Below are positions 36,051 through 45,683 of a stretch of 64,000 bases of DNA, in pieces. Below the pieces are notes generated by a model, which was not told the DNA's origin, made no database searches, and saw nothing but the letters and a program-made list of their open reading frames with translations. Origin of the DNA: Paracoccus zhejiangensis (GTDB lineage Bacteria > Pseudomonadota > Alphaproteobacteria > Rhodobacterales > Rhodobacteraceae); the NCBI RefSeq assembly GCF_002847445.1, contig NZ_CP025430.1:2170001-2234000 (forward strand), in the 5' to 3' direction. The translations under genes were made by a program, and so were the position numbers. How positions within the stretch are numbered: the stretch's first letter is position 1; each line of letters starts with the position of its first letter.

Positions 36051-36776
36051 ATGTTCCCGATCCGCGACCACAACCCGTCGACGCGGCGGCCCTATGTCAC
36101 CATGGCGCTGATCGCGCTGAACCTTCTGATGTTCGTGCTGACTCAGGGCTGGAGCGACCAGTTCAACGCGCTTTGGGCACAGCTTGCGCTTTATCCCGTC
36201 GCCGTGACGCATGGAGAGATGCTGTGGGGGCTGGTCAGCCACATGTTCCTGCATGCGGGTTTCCTGCATATCGGCGGCAATCTCTTGTTCCTGTGGATTT
36301 TCGGCGACAATCTCGAGGACCAGATGGGGCATCTGGGGTTCCTCCTGTTCTACCTCGCCTGCGGGCTGGCGGCGGCCTTCGCGCAGATCATCCCCGACCC
36401 GAATTCCGGCGTGCCGATGGTCGGGGCCTCGGGGGCGATTGCCGGGGTGATGGGCGCCTATCTGCTGCTGTTCCCGCGCGCCAAGGTGGACGTGCTGGTC
36501 ATCATCATCATTATCATCAAGATCTTTACCATCCCGGCCTGGGTAATGCTGGCCTTCTGGTTCGCACTGCAGGTCTTTGGCGGCTTCTCGACCCTTGGCG
36601 CCGAGGAGGGCGTGGCCTATTGGGCCCATGCCGGCGGTTTCGTCGCGGGGATCGTGCTGGCCTTGCCGCTGTTCCTGCGGCGTGGCGGGCCGGGTTTCTG
36701 GCAGCGCACCCACGGCCATCCGCCGCATCCGGCGATCGACTATCCGCAGAGCCGCATCCCCACGGTGCGACGCTAG
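36051..36776 (+). CDS. Rhomboid-family intramembrane serine protease
   Basis: A 241-residue membrane protein with six or so helices. The catalytic Ser127 sits in GASGAIAG and His193 in YWAHAGGFVAG, the rhomboid dyad, and the conserved SHMFLHAG...HIGGNLLFLW loop is at 63-82. Residues 151-156 are six consecutive isoleucines encoded by ATC/ATT repeats. It overlaps the convergent mnmD by 4 bases. Confidence 0.9.
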   Translation: MFPIRDHNPSTRRPYVTMALIALNLLMFVLTQGWSDQFNALWAQLALYPVAVTHGEMLWGLVSHMFLHAGFLHIGGNLLFLWIFGDNLEDQMGHLGFLLFYLACGLAAAFAQIIPDPNSGVPMVGASGAIAGVMGAYLLLFPRAKVDVLVIIIIIIKIFTIPAWVMLAFWFALQVFGGFSTLGAEEGVAYWAHAGGFVAGIVLALPLFLRRGGPGFWQRTHGHPPHPAIDYPQSRIPTVRR

Positions 36777-37444
36777 GGATACCGCCCCGCCGACATGTGT
36801 CGCTTGCCGGCGAAACCGGGGCGGCGCTCGACCACAAAGCCCGCCGCCGCCAGCGCGCGCCGCACGTGGCCGGCGGCAGTATAGGTGGCGAAACTGCCGC
36901 CCGGCGCGGTGTGACGGCCCACCTCACCCATCAACCCCTCGCCCCACATCTCGGGGTTCTTGGCCGGCGAGAAGCCGTCGAGAAACCAGGCATCCGCCCG
37001 CCCCTGCCAATCGGGCAGCGTGGCGCGCACGTCACCGGTTATCACCTCGGCTTCGACCAATCCCACTTGCATCCGCCGGGCAGGCCAGCCGGCGCGCAGC
37101 TGCGCCGAGAGGTCCGCCAGATCGGGGAAGGCCGCATGGGCCTGTTCCATCTGTTCGACGCTCATCGGGAAGCCCTCGAAGCTGGTAAACCGCAGCGGCA
37201 CCGTCGCCAGCCGCGCCAATGCCAGCAGGTTCAGCCCGGTGCCGAAGCCCAGTTCCGCGACATGGAACCCCGGCCGCAGTCGTTCCGGCAGGTCATTGCC
37301 GGCAAGGAACACATGGGCCGTCTCGGCCAGCCCGCCCGCGAGGCTGAAATAGGGGTCGTCAAAGCGGGTCGAGACCGGGATGCCGCCCTCGCGCCATTCC
37401 AGATGCGGCTGGTTGCCGCTGCCGTTCTCGGGTAACTCGCTCAT
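36773..37444 (-). CDS. mnmD: tRNA (mnm5s2U34) methyltransferase MnmD
   Basis: MnmD methylates 5-aminomethyl-uridine at the tRNA wobble position to give mnm5(s2)U. The 223-residue protein equals the N-terminal half of E. coli MnmC: ELGFGTGLNLL is the SAM site near 65-75, and DAWFLDGFSPAKNPEMW near 147-163 is the family signature. The FAD half is absent here and instead is encoded by the divergent neighbour. The ATG at 37444 is followed by a DUF752-type N-terminus (HLEWREGGIPVSTRFDDPYFS). Confidence 0.92.
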   Translation of the reverse strand: MSELPENGSGNQPHLEWREGGIPVSTRFDDPYFSLAGGLAETAHVFLAGNDLPERLRPGFHVAELGFGTGLNLLALARLATVPLRFTSFEGFPMSVEQMEQAHAAFPDLADLSAQLRAGWPARRMQVGLVEAEVITGDVRATLPDWQGRADAWFLDGFSPAKNPEMWGEGLMGEVGRHTAPGGSFATYTAAGHVRRALAAAGFVVERRPGFAGKRHMSAGRYP

Positions 37445-38492
37445 GCCGGCAGCTAGGGGAAAGGCGCAGGGTTTGGCAAGCGTGAGCGTGATCGGCGGCG
37501 GCATCTTCGGCCTCGCTTGTGCCTGGGAAATGGCACGGCGCGGGGCGCGGGTGCGCGTCCACGAGGCCCGACAGATCTGCGCCGGCTCCTCGGGCGGTCA
37601 TGTCGGCGCGCTGGCCCCGCATACCCCCGACACATGGAACGACAAGAAGGCGTTTCAGCTGGACAGCCTGCTGATGGCCCCGGACTTCTGGGCCGAGGTC
37701 GAGGCCGTATCGGGGCTGTCCAGCGGATATGCCCGCATGGGCCGGTTGCAGCCGGTCACTGATCCCGCCGCCCTGCAACCCCGGCTCGACGGCGCGGCGC
37801 GGCATTGGCCCGAGGGGATCGGGATGCGGATTGTCGAGAACCCGGCCAGCCCGCTGGCCACAGCCGGCCTCTGGCTCGAGGACGACCTGACCGCCCGGCT
37901 GAACCCGCGCGCCGCGTTACAGGCGCTCGCCGGTGCCATCCGCGCCAAGGGCGGCGAGGTGATCGAGGGAAAGGCCGCGCCCAACGACCTGCCCGGCCCG
38001 GTGATCTGGGCCACTGGCACCGAGGGGCTTCTGGCGCTGAACGCCGCCACCGGGCGCAAGATCGGTCAGGGGGTCAAGGGTCAGTCGGCGCTGCTGGATC
38101 TCGCTTTGCCAGACAGCCCGCAGGTCTTTGCCGACGGGCTTTACATCGTGCCCCATGCGGATGGCACCACCGCCATCGGTTCGACCAGCGAGAACAGGTT
38201 CGACCATGACCGCCCCGACAACCAGATCGACGCGCTGCTGACCCGCGCCCGCGACCTTTGCCCGGGGCTGGAGGGCGCGGCGCTGATCGAGACCTGGGCC
38301 GGCATCCGTCCCCGCGCGCAAAGCCGCGCGCCGATCCTCGGGCCCTTCCCCGGTCGGCCCGGGCATTTCATCGCCAATGGCGGCTTCAAGATCGGCTTCG
38401 GCATGGCCCCGAAGATTGCCCGCTTGATGGCTGACCTGATCCTTGAGGGCCGCGATAGCATCCCCGACGGCTTCCGCCTGCCCGCCGCGTAA
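37443..38492 (+). CDS. FAD-dependent oxidoreductase, MnmC oxidase-domain-like
   Basis: A DAO-family flavoprotein of 349 residues with the dinucleotide motif VIGGGIFG near the N-terminus and the C-terminal WAGIRPRAQSRAPILGP and GHFIANGGFKIGFGMAPK segments. AGSSGGHVGALAP resembles the FAD half of MnmC, which removes the carboxymethyl group from cmnm5U. Its position divergent to mnmD supports a split MnmC. The ATG shares the CATG palindrome with the mnmD start; a TTG at 37473 has an AGGGGAAAGG upstream and would give 339 residues with the FAD motif at the usual distance from the start. Confidence 0.75.
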   Translation: MPAARGKAQGLASVSVIGGGIFGLACAWEMARRGARVRVHEARQICAGSSGGHVGALAPHTPDTWNDKKAFQLDSLLMAPDFWAEVEAVSGLSSGYARMGRLQPVTDPAALQPRLDGAARHWPEGIGMRIVENPASPLATAGLWLEDDLTARLNPRAALQALAGAIRAKGGEVIEGKAAPNDLPGPVIWATGTEGLLALNAATGRKIGQGVKGQSALLDLALPDSPQVFADGLYIVPHADGTTAIGSTSENRFDHDRPDNQIDALLTRARDLCPGLEGAALIETWAGIRPRAQSRAPILGPFPGRPGHFIANGGFKIGFGMAPKIARLMADLILEGRDSIPDGFRLPAA

Positions 38493-38556
38493 CGGCCACA
38501 TCACGCTTGCGCCACGCCCCTACCCGCGCGACACTTGCGGGAAAAGGACAGCCGCC

Positions 38557-39120
38557 ATGACCCCGCTCGAAACCGTCTTTGCCGCCATCGACAAGGCCAA
38601 TGCCGCCGATCCGACGCTGGAGCACGGCCACCCCGCCGCGCTGCTTTATGGCGAGCGGATGACGGCCGAGCAGGTGCGGCTGTTCCCCGAAGCCTCGGAC
38701 GTCTTGTGCATCGCTTGCCGTGGCCAGCATATCGAGCGCTGGAAGCTGCCGCGCCAGGATTACCCGATGGACCGCGCCGGCTATCTGCAATGGCGGACCG
38801 AGCAGGGCCGCCGCCATGCCAACCGCGTCGGCGGCATCATGGAGGAAGCCGGCTATCACGGTGACGAGATCGACCGCGCCCGCAAGATGCTGACCAAGCA
38901 GGGGATCAAGCGCGATCCCGAGGTGCAGGCGCTGGAAGACGTGATCTGCTTTACCTTCATCCGCTGGTATCTGGGCGATTTCATGGCCGATCAGCCCGAC
39001 GAGAAGATGCCCCGCATCATCGAGTTGACCGCCCGCAAGATGTCCGCCGATGGACGCGCCCGGGTGCTGGCGGAATTCCCCATGCCTGATGAGTTCGCGC
39101 AGTTCTTCCGCGCCGAGTGA
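38557..39120 (+). CDS. DUF4202 domain protein
   Basis: A 187-residue soluble protein of the DUF4202 family. It has a His/Cys-rich segment (CIACRGQHIERWKLPR near 48-63) and a conserved ICFTFIRWYLGDF near 130-142, suggesting an HD-like or metal-binding helical fold, though this is inference. AAAAGGA precedes the ATG. It lies 64 bases after the FAD oxidoreductase and 7 bases before the CbiX-like gene, so the three may be co-transcribed. Confidence 0.78.
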   Translation: MTPLETVFAAIDKANAADPTLEHGHPAALLYGERMTAEQVRLFPEASDVLCIACRGQHIERWKLPRQDYPMDRAGYLQWRTEQGRRHANRVGGIMEEAGYHGDEIDRARKMLTKQGIKRDPEVQALEDVICFTFIRWYLGDFMADQPDEKMPRIIELTARKMSADGRARVLAEFPMPDEFAQFFRAE

Positions 39121-39127
39121 TCCGGCG

Positions 39128-39817
39128 ATGAAAGCCGTCATCGTTGCCCATGGCCAGCCCGGCGATCCCGGGCCGCAGGAACAGGCCATCCGCGATCTGG
39201 CGGCGCAGGTTGCGAAGCATGATCCCGGTTGCACGGTCACGGGTGCCACGCTCGCCATGCCCGGCGCGCTGGCGGCGGTGGTTGACGCGGACAGCCTGAT
39301 CTATCCGATGTTCATGGCCGAGGGCTGGTTCACGCGGAAACAATTGCCGAAGAAGCTGGCCGAGGCCGGCGCGACCGAGGCCCGCATCCTGCTGCCCTTC
39401 GGCACCGATCCGGCGCTACCCGGACTGATCGTGACCAAGGCCCATGCGGCTGCGGCAACCGAAGGCTGGGCGCCCGCCGAGACCACCCTGCTGCTTTCTG
39501 CCCATGGCTCGCAGGTGAGCCAAGCCAGTTTCACCATCACGACGGCCATCGCCGGTCAGATCGCCCCGCAATTTGCCCGCGTCGTCACTGGCTTTGTCGA
39601 GCAGGAGCCCTTCATCGCGGATGCCGCGCGGGGGCTCGATCGCGCGGTTCACCTGCCGCTGTTCGCGCTGCGGGCCGAGCATGTGACCGATGACCTTCCG
39701 GCGGCGCTGGACGGTGCAGGCTTCACCGGCCCGCGCCTCGATCCGATCGGGCTGGCACCCGAGGTTCCCAGCCTCATCGCCGCCGCGATCCGGGCAGAAA
39801 TTTTAAACTTGAAATAA
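39128..39817 (+). CDS. CbiX/SirB-type chelatase-like protein
   Basis: A 229-residue protein with two CbiX-type halves: VAHGQ (His8) in the first and LSAHGSQ (His126) in the second. CbiX/SirB enzymes insert Co or Fe into sirohydrochlorin using such histidines. The C-terminus (EILNLK) is encoded by unusually AT-rich DNA that also forms the upstream region of the next operon. No cobalamin genes are adjacent, so the chelatase activity is unproven. Confidence 0.75.
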   Translation: MKAVIVAHGQPGDPGPQEQAIRDLAAQVAKHDPGCTVTGATLAMPGALAAVVDADSLIYPMFMAEGWFTRKQLPKKLAEAGATEARILLPFGTDPALPGLIVTKAHAAAATEGWAPAETTLLLSAHGSQVSQASFTITTAIAGQIAPQFARVVTGFVEQEPFIADAARGLDRAVHLPLFALRAEHVTDDLPAALDGAGFTGPRLDPIGLAPEVPSLIAAAIRAEILNLK

Positions 39818-39822
39818 ATTTT
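39798..39822. promoter_or_regulatory. AT-rich candidate operator upstream of the anthranilate operon
   Basis: AAATTTT occurs twice as a direct repeat with an 18-base period, and between the copies lies TTTA-N9-TAAA. The 25-base tract is almost free of G/C in a GC-rich region, lies 40-64 bases before the operon start, and overlaps the CbiX-like stop codon. It is a candidate site for the operon's own MarR regulator. Confidence 0.4.
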
Positions 39823-39861
39823 CCTCCATGCCAGCTTGGCCCGGCAAGGGGGAGCACCGGC

Positions 39862-42147
39862 ATGAAGATTCTCTGCCTCGGCGGCGGGCCTGCGGGTCTT
39901 TATTTCGCCATCTCGATGAAGCTGCGCGACCCGTCGCATCAGGTGACGGTGATCGAGCGCAACCGCGCCAATGACACCTTCGGCTGGGGCGTCGTGCTGT
40001 CGGATGACGCGCTGGATCGGATGCAGCGGAACGACCCGCAATCCACCGATGCGATCCGCGAGAACTTCATCTACTGGGACGATATCGCGGTGATCCGCGA
40101 CGGCCATCGCGCCGTTTCGGGCGGGCATGGGTTCGCCGGCATCGGCCGCAAGAAGATGCTGACCATCCTGCAGGCCCGCGCGACCGAGCTGGGCGTCGAG
40201 ATGCGCTTCGAGACCGAGTTCAAGGCTGCCGAGGACTATCGCCGCGACTATGATCTGGTGGTCGCCTCGGACGGGCTGAACAGCACCGTGCGGCGCGAAT
40301 ATGCGGAGGTGTTCAAGCCGGATATCGACATGCGGCTGGCGAAGTTCGTCTGGCTGGGCACCAACCAGAAATTCAACGACGCCTTCACCTTCATCTTCGA
40401 GAAGACCCGGCATGGCTGGGTCTGGGCGCATGTCTATCAGTTCGACGACGAGACCGCGACCTTCATCGTCGAATGCAGCCAGCAGACATGGGAGAATTTC
40501 GGCTTCGAGGGCATGAGCAAGGAGGAGATCGTCGAGACCTGTCGCGAGGTCTTCGCGGGTCATTTGGGCGGTCATCCCCTGATGTCCAACGCCGCCCATC
40601 TGCGCGGCTCGGCGGTGTGGATGAATTTTCCACGGGTGATCTGCGAGCGTTGGTATGAAGGCAATGTCGTGCTGATGGGCGATGCGGCGGCGACCGGGCA
40701 TTTCTCGATCGGCTCTGGCACGCGGCTGGCCTTTGACAGCGCCATCGCGCTGGCTGAGTACCTGCATTCGGAACCGACAATGGAAGCCGCCTTCGAACGT
40801 TACCAAGAGGAACGCCGGCTCGAGGTGCTGCGCCTGCAATCGGCGGCGCGCAACAGCCTTGAATGGTTCGAGCAGGTCGAACGCTATTTCGATCTCGACC
40901 CGGTCCAGTTCACCTATTCGCTGCTGACCCGCAGCCAGCGGATCAGCCATGAGAACCTGCGCCTGCGCGATCCCGACTGGGTGCGCCGCGCCGAGGACTG
41001 GTTTCAGCAACAGGTCGGCGGCCAGCCCGGCCGCGCGCCGATGTTCGCGCCCTATCAGCTGGGCGGGATGCGGCTGAAGAACCGCATCGTTGTCTCGCCC
41101 ATGGCGCAATACAAGGCCATCGACGGCAAGCCGACCAACTGGCATCTGGTGCATTACGGCGAGCGCGCCAAGGGCGGCGCGGGTCTAGTCTATACCGAGA
41201 TGACCTGCGTCTCGCCCGAGGGCCGGATCACGCCGGGCTGCCCCGGCCTCTATGCGCCCGAGCACGAGGCGGCGTGGCGCGAGATCGTCGATTTCGTGCA
41301 TCAGGAAACCGACGCCAAGATCTGCTGCCAGATCGGTCACTCGGGCCGCAAGGGCTCGACCCGGATCGGGTGGGAGGGGATGGACCAGCCGCTTGCGGAC
41401 GATAACTGGCCGCTTCTCTCGGCCTCGGCGATCCCGTGGTCGGATCGCAATGCCGTCCCCGAGGCGATGACGCGCGCGCAGATGGAGGAGGTCCGCGATC
41501 AGTTTGTCGCGGCGACCCGGATGGCGGCGCGGGCGGGCTTCGACATGGTGGAGCTGCACGCGGCCCATGGCTACCTGATCTCCAGCTTCATCTCGCCCCT
41601 CTCGAACCAGCGGACGGACGAGTTTGGCGGCTCGCTGGAAAACCGGATGCGCTACCCGCTCGAGGTGTTTGCGGCCATGCGCGCGGCCTGGCCCGCTGAG
41701 AAACCCATCTCGGTCCGGATCAGTGCCTGCGACTGGGTCGGCGATCATGGCGTCACCCCGGAAGAGGCGGTCAGCATCGCCCGGATGTTCCGCGAGGCCG
41801 GGGCCGATATCATCGATGTTTCCGCTGGTCAGACCAGCGTGGAGGGGCGGCCGGTCTATGGCCGGATGTTCCAGACGCCGTTTTCCGACCGCATCAGGAA
41901 CGAGGCCGGCATCGCCACCATGGCGGTCGGCAATATCTACGAGCCCGACCATGTGAACGGCATCCTCATGGCGGGCCGCGCTGATCTGGTCTGCCTCGCC
42001 CGGCCGCATCTGAACGACCCCTACTGGACGCTGCACGCCGCCACCGCGCTCGGGGACAAGGCGACGAGCTGGCCCCTGCCCTACCTCGCCGGGCGCGATC
42101 AGGCGCGGCGGCTGGCCGAGCGTGAAGCCGAGGCGATCCGGGCATGA
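39862..42147 (+). CDS. Anthraniloyl-CoA (2-aminobenzoyl-CoA) monooxygenase/reductase, bifunctional
   Basis: A 761-residue fusion of a class A FAD monooxygenase (GGGPAG at 7-12, [14 protein letters not shown] near 273-286) and an Old Yellow Enzyme reductase from about residue 393 ([33 protein letters not shown]). This architecture is that of 2-aminobenzoyl-CoA monooxygenase/reductase, which hydroxylates and then reduces the ring to 2-amino-5-oxocyclohex-1-enecarboxyl-CoA; salicylyl-CoA 5-hydroxylase relatives share it. The nearby aryl-CoA ligase and tryptophan dioxygenase favour anthranilate as substrate. A GGGGGAG site precedes the ATG. It heads a nine-gene operon. Confidence 0.88.
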   Translation: MKILCLGGGPAGLYFAISMKLRDPSHQVTVIERNRANDTFGWGVVLSDDALDRMQRNDPQSTDAIRENFIYWDDIAVIRDGHRAVSGGHGFAGIGRKKMLTILQARATELGVEMRFETEFKAAEDYRRDYDLVVASDGLNSTVRREYAEVFKPDIDMRLAKFVWLGTNQKFNDAFTFIFEKTRHGWVWAHVYQFDDETATFIVECSQQTWENFGFEGMSKEEIVETCREVFAGHLGGHPLMSNAAHLRGSAVWMNFPRVICERWYEGNVVLMGDAAATGHFSIGSGTRLAFDSAIALAEYLHSEPTMEAAFERYQEERRLEVLRLQSAARNSLEWFEQVERYFDLDPVQFTYSLLTRSQRISHENLRLRDPDWVRRAEDWFQQQVGGQPGRAPMFAPYQLGGMRLKNRIVVSPMAQYKAIDGKPTNWHLVHYGERAKGGAGLVYTEMTCVSPEGRITPGCPGLYAPEHEAAWREIVDFVHQETDAKICCQIGHSGRKGSTRIGWEGMDQPLADDNWPLLSASAIPWSDRNAVPEAMTRAQMEEVRDQFVAATRMAARAGFDMVELHAAHGYLISSFISPLSNQRTDEFGGSLENRMRYPLEVFAAMRAAWPAEKPISVRISACDWVGDHGVTPEEAVSIARMFREAGADIIDVSAGQTSVEGRPVYGRMFQTPFSDRIRNEAGIATMAVGNIYEPDHVNGILMAGRADLVCLARPHLNDPYWTLHAATALGDKATSWPLPYLAGRDQARRLAEREAEAIRA

Positions 42148-42869
42148 GCCGCGTCCTCATCACCGGAGGCGGATCGGGCACCGGCGCCGACATGGCCCGC
42201 GCCTTTGCCGAAGCCGGGCATGAGGTGGTGATCACCGGGCGCCGCCTCGACCGGCTGACCGACGTGGCAGAGGGGCCGATCCGCGCGGTTCAGGGCGATG
42301 TCACCGACGCGGACAGCGTGGCCGCGATGTTCCGCGAGGCCGGGCCCTGTCCGATCGTCATCGCCAATGCCGGCGTGGCCGAGGCCGCGCCCTTCGGCAA
42401 GGTGACGCTGGAGCATTGGCAACGGATGATCGCCACGAACCTGACCGGGGTTTTCCTGACCTTCCAACAAGGACTGGCGCAGATGGGTGAAGGCGGGCGG
42501 CTGATCGCCATCTGCTCGATCACGGGACTGCGCGGAGCCGCCTATGCCGCGCCCTATGCCGCCAGCAAGCACGGCGTGATGGGGCTCGTGCGCTCGCTGG
42601 CGCTGGAGGTGGCGAAGAAGGGCATCACAGTCAATGCCATCTGCCCGGGCTATCTCGATACCGAGATGACCGGCCGCAGCATCGCCAATATCATGGAGAA
42701 GACGGGGCGCTCGCGCGACGAGGCCATTGCCGCGCTGGCCGGGAAGAACCCGCAGGGCCGGCTGATCCCGCCCGCAGAGGTGACGGCGGCGGCCCTGTGG
42801 CTGGCCTCGCCCGCGGCGGCCTGCGTCAACGGTCAGGCGATCACCCTCGATGGGGGCGAAAGCGCATGA
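42144..42869 (+). CDS. Short-chain dehydrogenase/reductase
   Basis: A 241-residue SDR with cofactor site TGGGSGTG at 7-14, NAGVAEAAP, catalytic Ser in CSITG and YAASK (Tyr and Lys). The start overlaps the preceding stop (ATGA), so it is co-translated with the monooxygenase/reductase. In this setting it could reduce the ring ketone or oxidise a hydroxyacyl-CoA intermediate; the exact step is not established. Confidence 0.9.
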   Translation: MSRVLITGGGSGTGADMARAFAEAGHEVVITGRRLDRLTDVAEGPIRAVQGDVTDADSVAAMFREAGPCPIVIANAGVAEAAPFGKVTLEHWQRMIATNLTGVFLTFQQGLAQMGEGGRLIAICSITGLRGAAYAAPYAASKHGVMGLVRSLALEVAKKGITVNAICPGYLDTEMTGRSIANIMEKTGRSRDEAIAALAGKNPQGRLIPPAEVTAAALWLASPAAACVNGQAITLDGGESA

Positions 42870-43300
42870 GCGATCTGTCGAAGCGCCGGCTGAAGCTGTG
42901 GATCCGCCTCTTGGGCGTGACCCGCGGGGCGGAAAACCACCTGCGCGACTACCTTCGCCGCGAACATGCCACCACCCTGCCCCGGTTCGATGTCATGGCG
43001 GCTTTGTGGAGGCGGCGCGACGGCGTGACCATGTCGGAACTGTCGCGGATGTTGCTGGTGTCGAACGGCAATGCCACCGCCGTCGTCGACCGGCTGGAAG
43101 CCGATGGCCTCGCCCGGCGCGAGGCCGAGGATGGCGACCGCCGCCGCATCCGCGTGCGCCTGACCCCGGCAGGGCTGACCAGCTTCGAGGCGATGGCCAC
43201 CGGCCACGAGGCCGAGGTGGATGCGATCTTCGACCGGCTGAGCGACAACGATCTAGACACGATGCGCGAGATTCTGACCCGCGCAGGAAAGGCAACATGA
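42866..43300 (+). CDS. MarR-family transcriptional regulator
   Basis: A 144-residue winged-helix repressor: [45 protein letters not shown] contains the recognition helix and wing, with the conserved DRR motif. It is embedded in the operon by ATGA overlaps on both sides, which suggests self-limiting control of the pathway. The ligand is probably an aryl-CoA or anthranilate by analogy with other aromatic-catabolism MarR proteins; that is inference. Confidence 0.92.
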   Translation: MSDLSKRRLKLWIRLLGVTRGAENHLRDYLRREHATTLPRFDVMAALWRRRDGVTMSELSRMLLVSNGNATAVVDRLEADGLARREAEDGDRRRIRVRLTPAGLTSFEAMATGHEAEVDAIFDRLSDNDLDTMREILTRAGKAT

Positions 43301-44109
43301 AACCGATCCAGATGGCGGGCCTCTGCCCCCAGCATTTCCTGTGGAGCGTCAGCGACCGCATCGCCGTGATCCGGCTGAACCGGCCCGAGCGCAAGAACCC
43401 GCTGACCTTCGACAGCTATGCCGAACTCGGCCGCACCTTCCGCGATCTGGCCCATGCCAGCGATGTCGATGTGGTGGTGCTGGCCAGCAATGGCGGCAAT
43501 TTCAGCTCGGGCGGTGATGTGCACGAGATCATCGGCCCGCTGGTCGGGATGGAGATGCCGGAACTGCTGGCCTTCACCCGCATGACAGGGGAACTGGTCA
43601 AGGCGATGATCCATTGCGGGAAGCCGGTGATCGCAGCGGTCGAGGGCATCTGCGTCGGCGCCGGGGCGATCATGGCCATGGCCAGCGACCTGCGGCTGGC
43701 CGCGCCCTCGGCCAAGGCGGCGTTCCTGTTCACCAAGGTCGGGCTGGCAGGCTGCGACATGGGCGCCTGCGCCATGCTGCCGCGCATCGTCGGTCAGGGG
43801 CGGGCGGCAGAGCTGCTCTATACCGGCCGGGTGCTACGCGCCGAAGAGGGCGAGCGCTGGGGCTTCTGGAACAGCCTGCACGAGGATGTCGAGGCAGCGG
43901 CGATGGATCTGGCGCGGGCCATAGCGGCGGGGCCTGTCTGGGCGCATGGCATCACCAAGACCCAGCTGAACCAGGAATGGAACATGGGGCTGGACCAGGC
44001 GATCGAATCCGAGGCGCAGGCGCAGGCCATCTGCATGCAGACCCGCGATTTCGAACGCGCCTATCGCGCCTTCGTCGCCAAGGAGACGCCGGTTTTCGAG
44101 GGTAACTGA
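43297..44109 (+). CDS. Enoyl-CoA hydratase/isomerase family protein
   Basis: A 270-residue crotonase-fold enzyme. The oxyanion loops are seen as [11 protein letters not shown] near 68-78 and [21 protein letters not shown] near 112-132. The residues at the usual catalytic Glu positions are not obviously both present ([11 protein letters not shown]), so it may be an isomerase, hydrolase or C-C lyase rather than a simple hydratase. The ATG overlaps the marR stop. A likely role is in opening or hydrating the dearomatised ring. Confidence 0.88.
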   Translation: MKPIQMAGLCPQHFLWSVSDRIAVIRLNRPERKNPLTFDSYAELGRTFRDLAHASDVDVVVLASNGGNFSSGGDVHEIIGPLVGMEMPELLAFTRMTGELVKAMIHCGKPVIAAVEGICVGAGAIMAMASDLRLAAPSAKAAFLFTKVGLAGCDMGACAMLPRIVGQGRAAELLYTGRVLRAEEGERWGFWNSLHEDVEAAAMDLARAIAAGPVWAHGITKTQLNQEWNMGLDQAIESEAQAQAICMQTRDFERAYRAFVAKETPVFEGN

Positions 44110-44113
44110 CAGA

Positions 44114-44163
44114 GCGGGGGCGCTTCGCCCCCCGCACCCCCAGAGGATATTTGGACCAGGTGA
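44114..44163 (+). repeat. Intergenic repeat element, copy B (hairpin plus conserved tail)
   Basis: GCGGGGGCG-CTTCG-CCCCCCGC is followed by CACCCCCAGAGGATATTTGG and ends directly at the next ATG. It is related to copy A at 6841. It is the only sizeable gap inside the operon; the hairpin could trim or attenuate the transcript between the hydratase and dehydrogenase genes. Confidence 0.55.
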
Positions 44164-45294
44164 ATGGATAGAAGCTTTCTGGACTGGCCATTTTTCGAGG
44201 ACCGCCATCGCGAATTGGCGGCGGGGCTGGAGGCGTGGGCCTCGGCCAATCTGCCGGTCGACCATGGCGATGTCGATGCGGCCTGCCGCGGGCTGGTGCA
44301 GGCGCTTGGCGCGGGCGGCTGGCTGAAGCACTCGGGCGGTGAGGCGCTGGACATCCGCAGCCTCTGCCTGATCCGCGAGACGCTGGCGCGCCATGACGGG
44401 CTGGCGGATTTCGCCTTTGCCATGCAGGGGCTGGGCATGGGGGCAGTGACGTTGTTCGGCACGCCCGGGCAACGGCAATGGCTCGACCGGACCCGGGCGG
44501 GCGAGGCGATCTCGGCCTTCGCGCTGACCGAGCCGGGATCGGGCTCGGACGTGGCGCGGACTGCAACCACGGCTGTCCGCGACGGTGGCGACTGGGTGTT
44601 GAACGGCGAAAAGACCTATATCTCCAACGGCGGCATCGCCGATCTCTACGTGATCTTCGCCCGCACCGGCGAGGCGCCGGGGGCCAAGGGCCTGTCGGCC
44701 TTCCTGCTGCCCGCCGACACGCCGGGGCTGGAAGTGGTGGGCCGCATCGAGGTCATGGCACCGCATCCCTTGGCGCATCTGCGGCTGACCAATCTGCGCC
44801 TTCCCGAAACCGCGCTGATCGGCACGGCAGGGGGCGGCTTCCGCGTCGCCATGACGGTTCTGGATCATTTCCGCCCGACCGTCGGCGCCGCCGCCCTGGG
44901 CTTTGCCCGTCGCGCGCTCGACGAGGCGCTGGCGCGGGTACGCGAGAGACAGCTTTTCGGCGCGCCGATGGCCGAGCTGCAGATGGTTCAGGGCCATATC
45001 GCCGAGATGGCGCTGAAGGTCGATGCCGCGGCGCTCTTGGTCTATCGCGCCGCATGGGCCAAGGATCAGGGCGCGCCGCGCATCACCCGCGAGGCGGCGA
45101 TGGCCAAGCTTTATGCCACCGAAGCCGCACAAGAGGTGATCGATCAGGCGCTGCAGCTGTTCGGTGGCGATGGCGTCCGGGTCGGCATGGCAGTTGAAAG
45201 CCTCTACCGCGAGATCCGGGCCTTGCGCATCTATGAAGGGGCCAGTGACGTGCAGAGGCTGGTCATCGCCCGTTCCGTATTAGGGGGAGACTGA
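44164..45294 (+). CDS. Acyl-CoA dehydrogenase family protein
   Basis: A 376-residue flavoprotein with the ACAD pattern: [13 protein letters not shown] near 120-132 binds substrate and FAD, and the C-terminal [18 protein letters not shown] carries the usual catalytic Glu position in YEGAS. It would desaturate an alicyclic acyl-CoA. It follows copy B of the repeat; TGATG links its stop to the thioesterase start. Confidence 0.9.
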   Translation: MDRSFLDWPFFEDRHRELAAGLEAWASANLPVDHGDVDAACRGLVQALGAGGWLKHSGGEALDIRSLCLIRETLARHDGLADFAFAMQGLGMGAVTLFGTPGQRQWLDRTRAGEAISAFALTEPGSGSDVARTATTAVRDGGDWVLNGEKTYISNGGIADLYVIFARTGEAPGAKGLSAFLLPADTPGLEVVGRIEVMAPHPLAHLRLTNLRLPETALIGTAGGGFRVAMTVLDHFRPTVGAAALGFARRALDEALARVRERQLFGAPMAELQMVQGHIAEMALKVDAAALLVYRAAWAKDQGAPRITREAAMAKLYATEAAQEVIDQALQLFGGDGVRVGMAVESLYREIRALRIYEGASDVQRLVIARSVLGGD

Positions 45295-45683
45295 TGATCT
45301 ATACCCGCACCATCCCAATCGAATTCTGCCATTGCGACCCGGCGGGGATCGTCTTCTATCCGCGCTATGCCGAGATGGTGAATCACATGGTAGAAAATTA
45401 TTTCATCGATGTGCTCGGCTATTCCTTTGCCGAGATGATGGCGGCAGGTCAGGGGATGCCCACCGCCCGGCTGGAGGTCGATTTCCGCAAGCCCTCGCGG
45501 CTTGGCGACCGGCTCAACTGGACGCTGGCGGTCGAGCATCTGGGTCGCAGCAGCGCGCGCTTTCTGGTCCGGGCCGAAGACCGGATCGAGGCGCGCAGCA
45601 CAGTCGTGTGGATGGAACGCGACTTCACCCCCTCGCCCTGGCCCGAGGCGTTCCGGGCGAAACTGGAGGCCTATCATGCATGA
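45294..45683 (+). CDS. 4-hydroxybenzoyl-CoA-type thioesterase
   Basis: A 129-residue hotdog-fold thioesterase with HCDPAGIVFYPRY near 13-25; the Asp15 position matches the catalytic Asp of the Pseudomonas 4-hydroxybenzoyl-CoA thioesterase. In aromatic-CoA operons such enzymes remove dead-end CoA esters and free CoA. The start overlaps the dehydrogenase stop, and its stop lies inside the RidA-like gene. Confidence 0.9.
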   Translation: MIYTRTIPIEFCHCDPAGIVFYPRYAEMVNHMVENYFIDVLGYSFAEMMAAGQGMPTARLEVDFRKPSRLGDRLNWTLAVEHLGRSSARFLVRAEDRIEARSTVVWMERDFTPSPWPEAFRAKLEAYHA

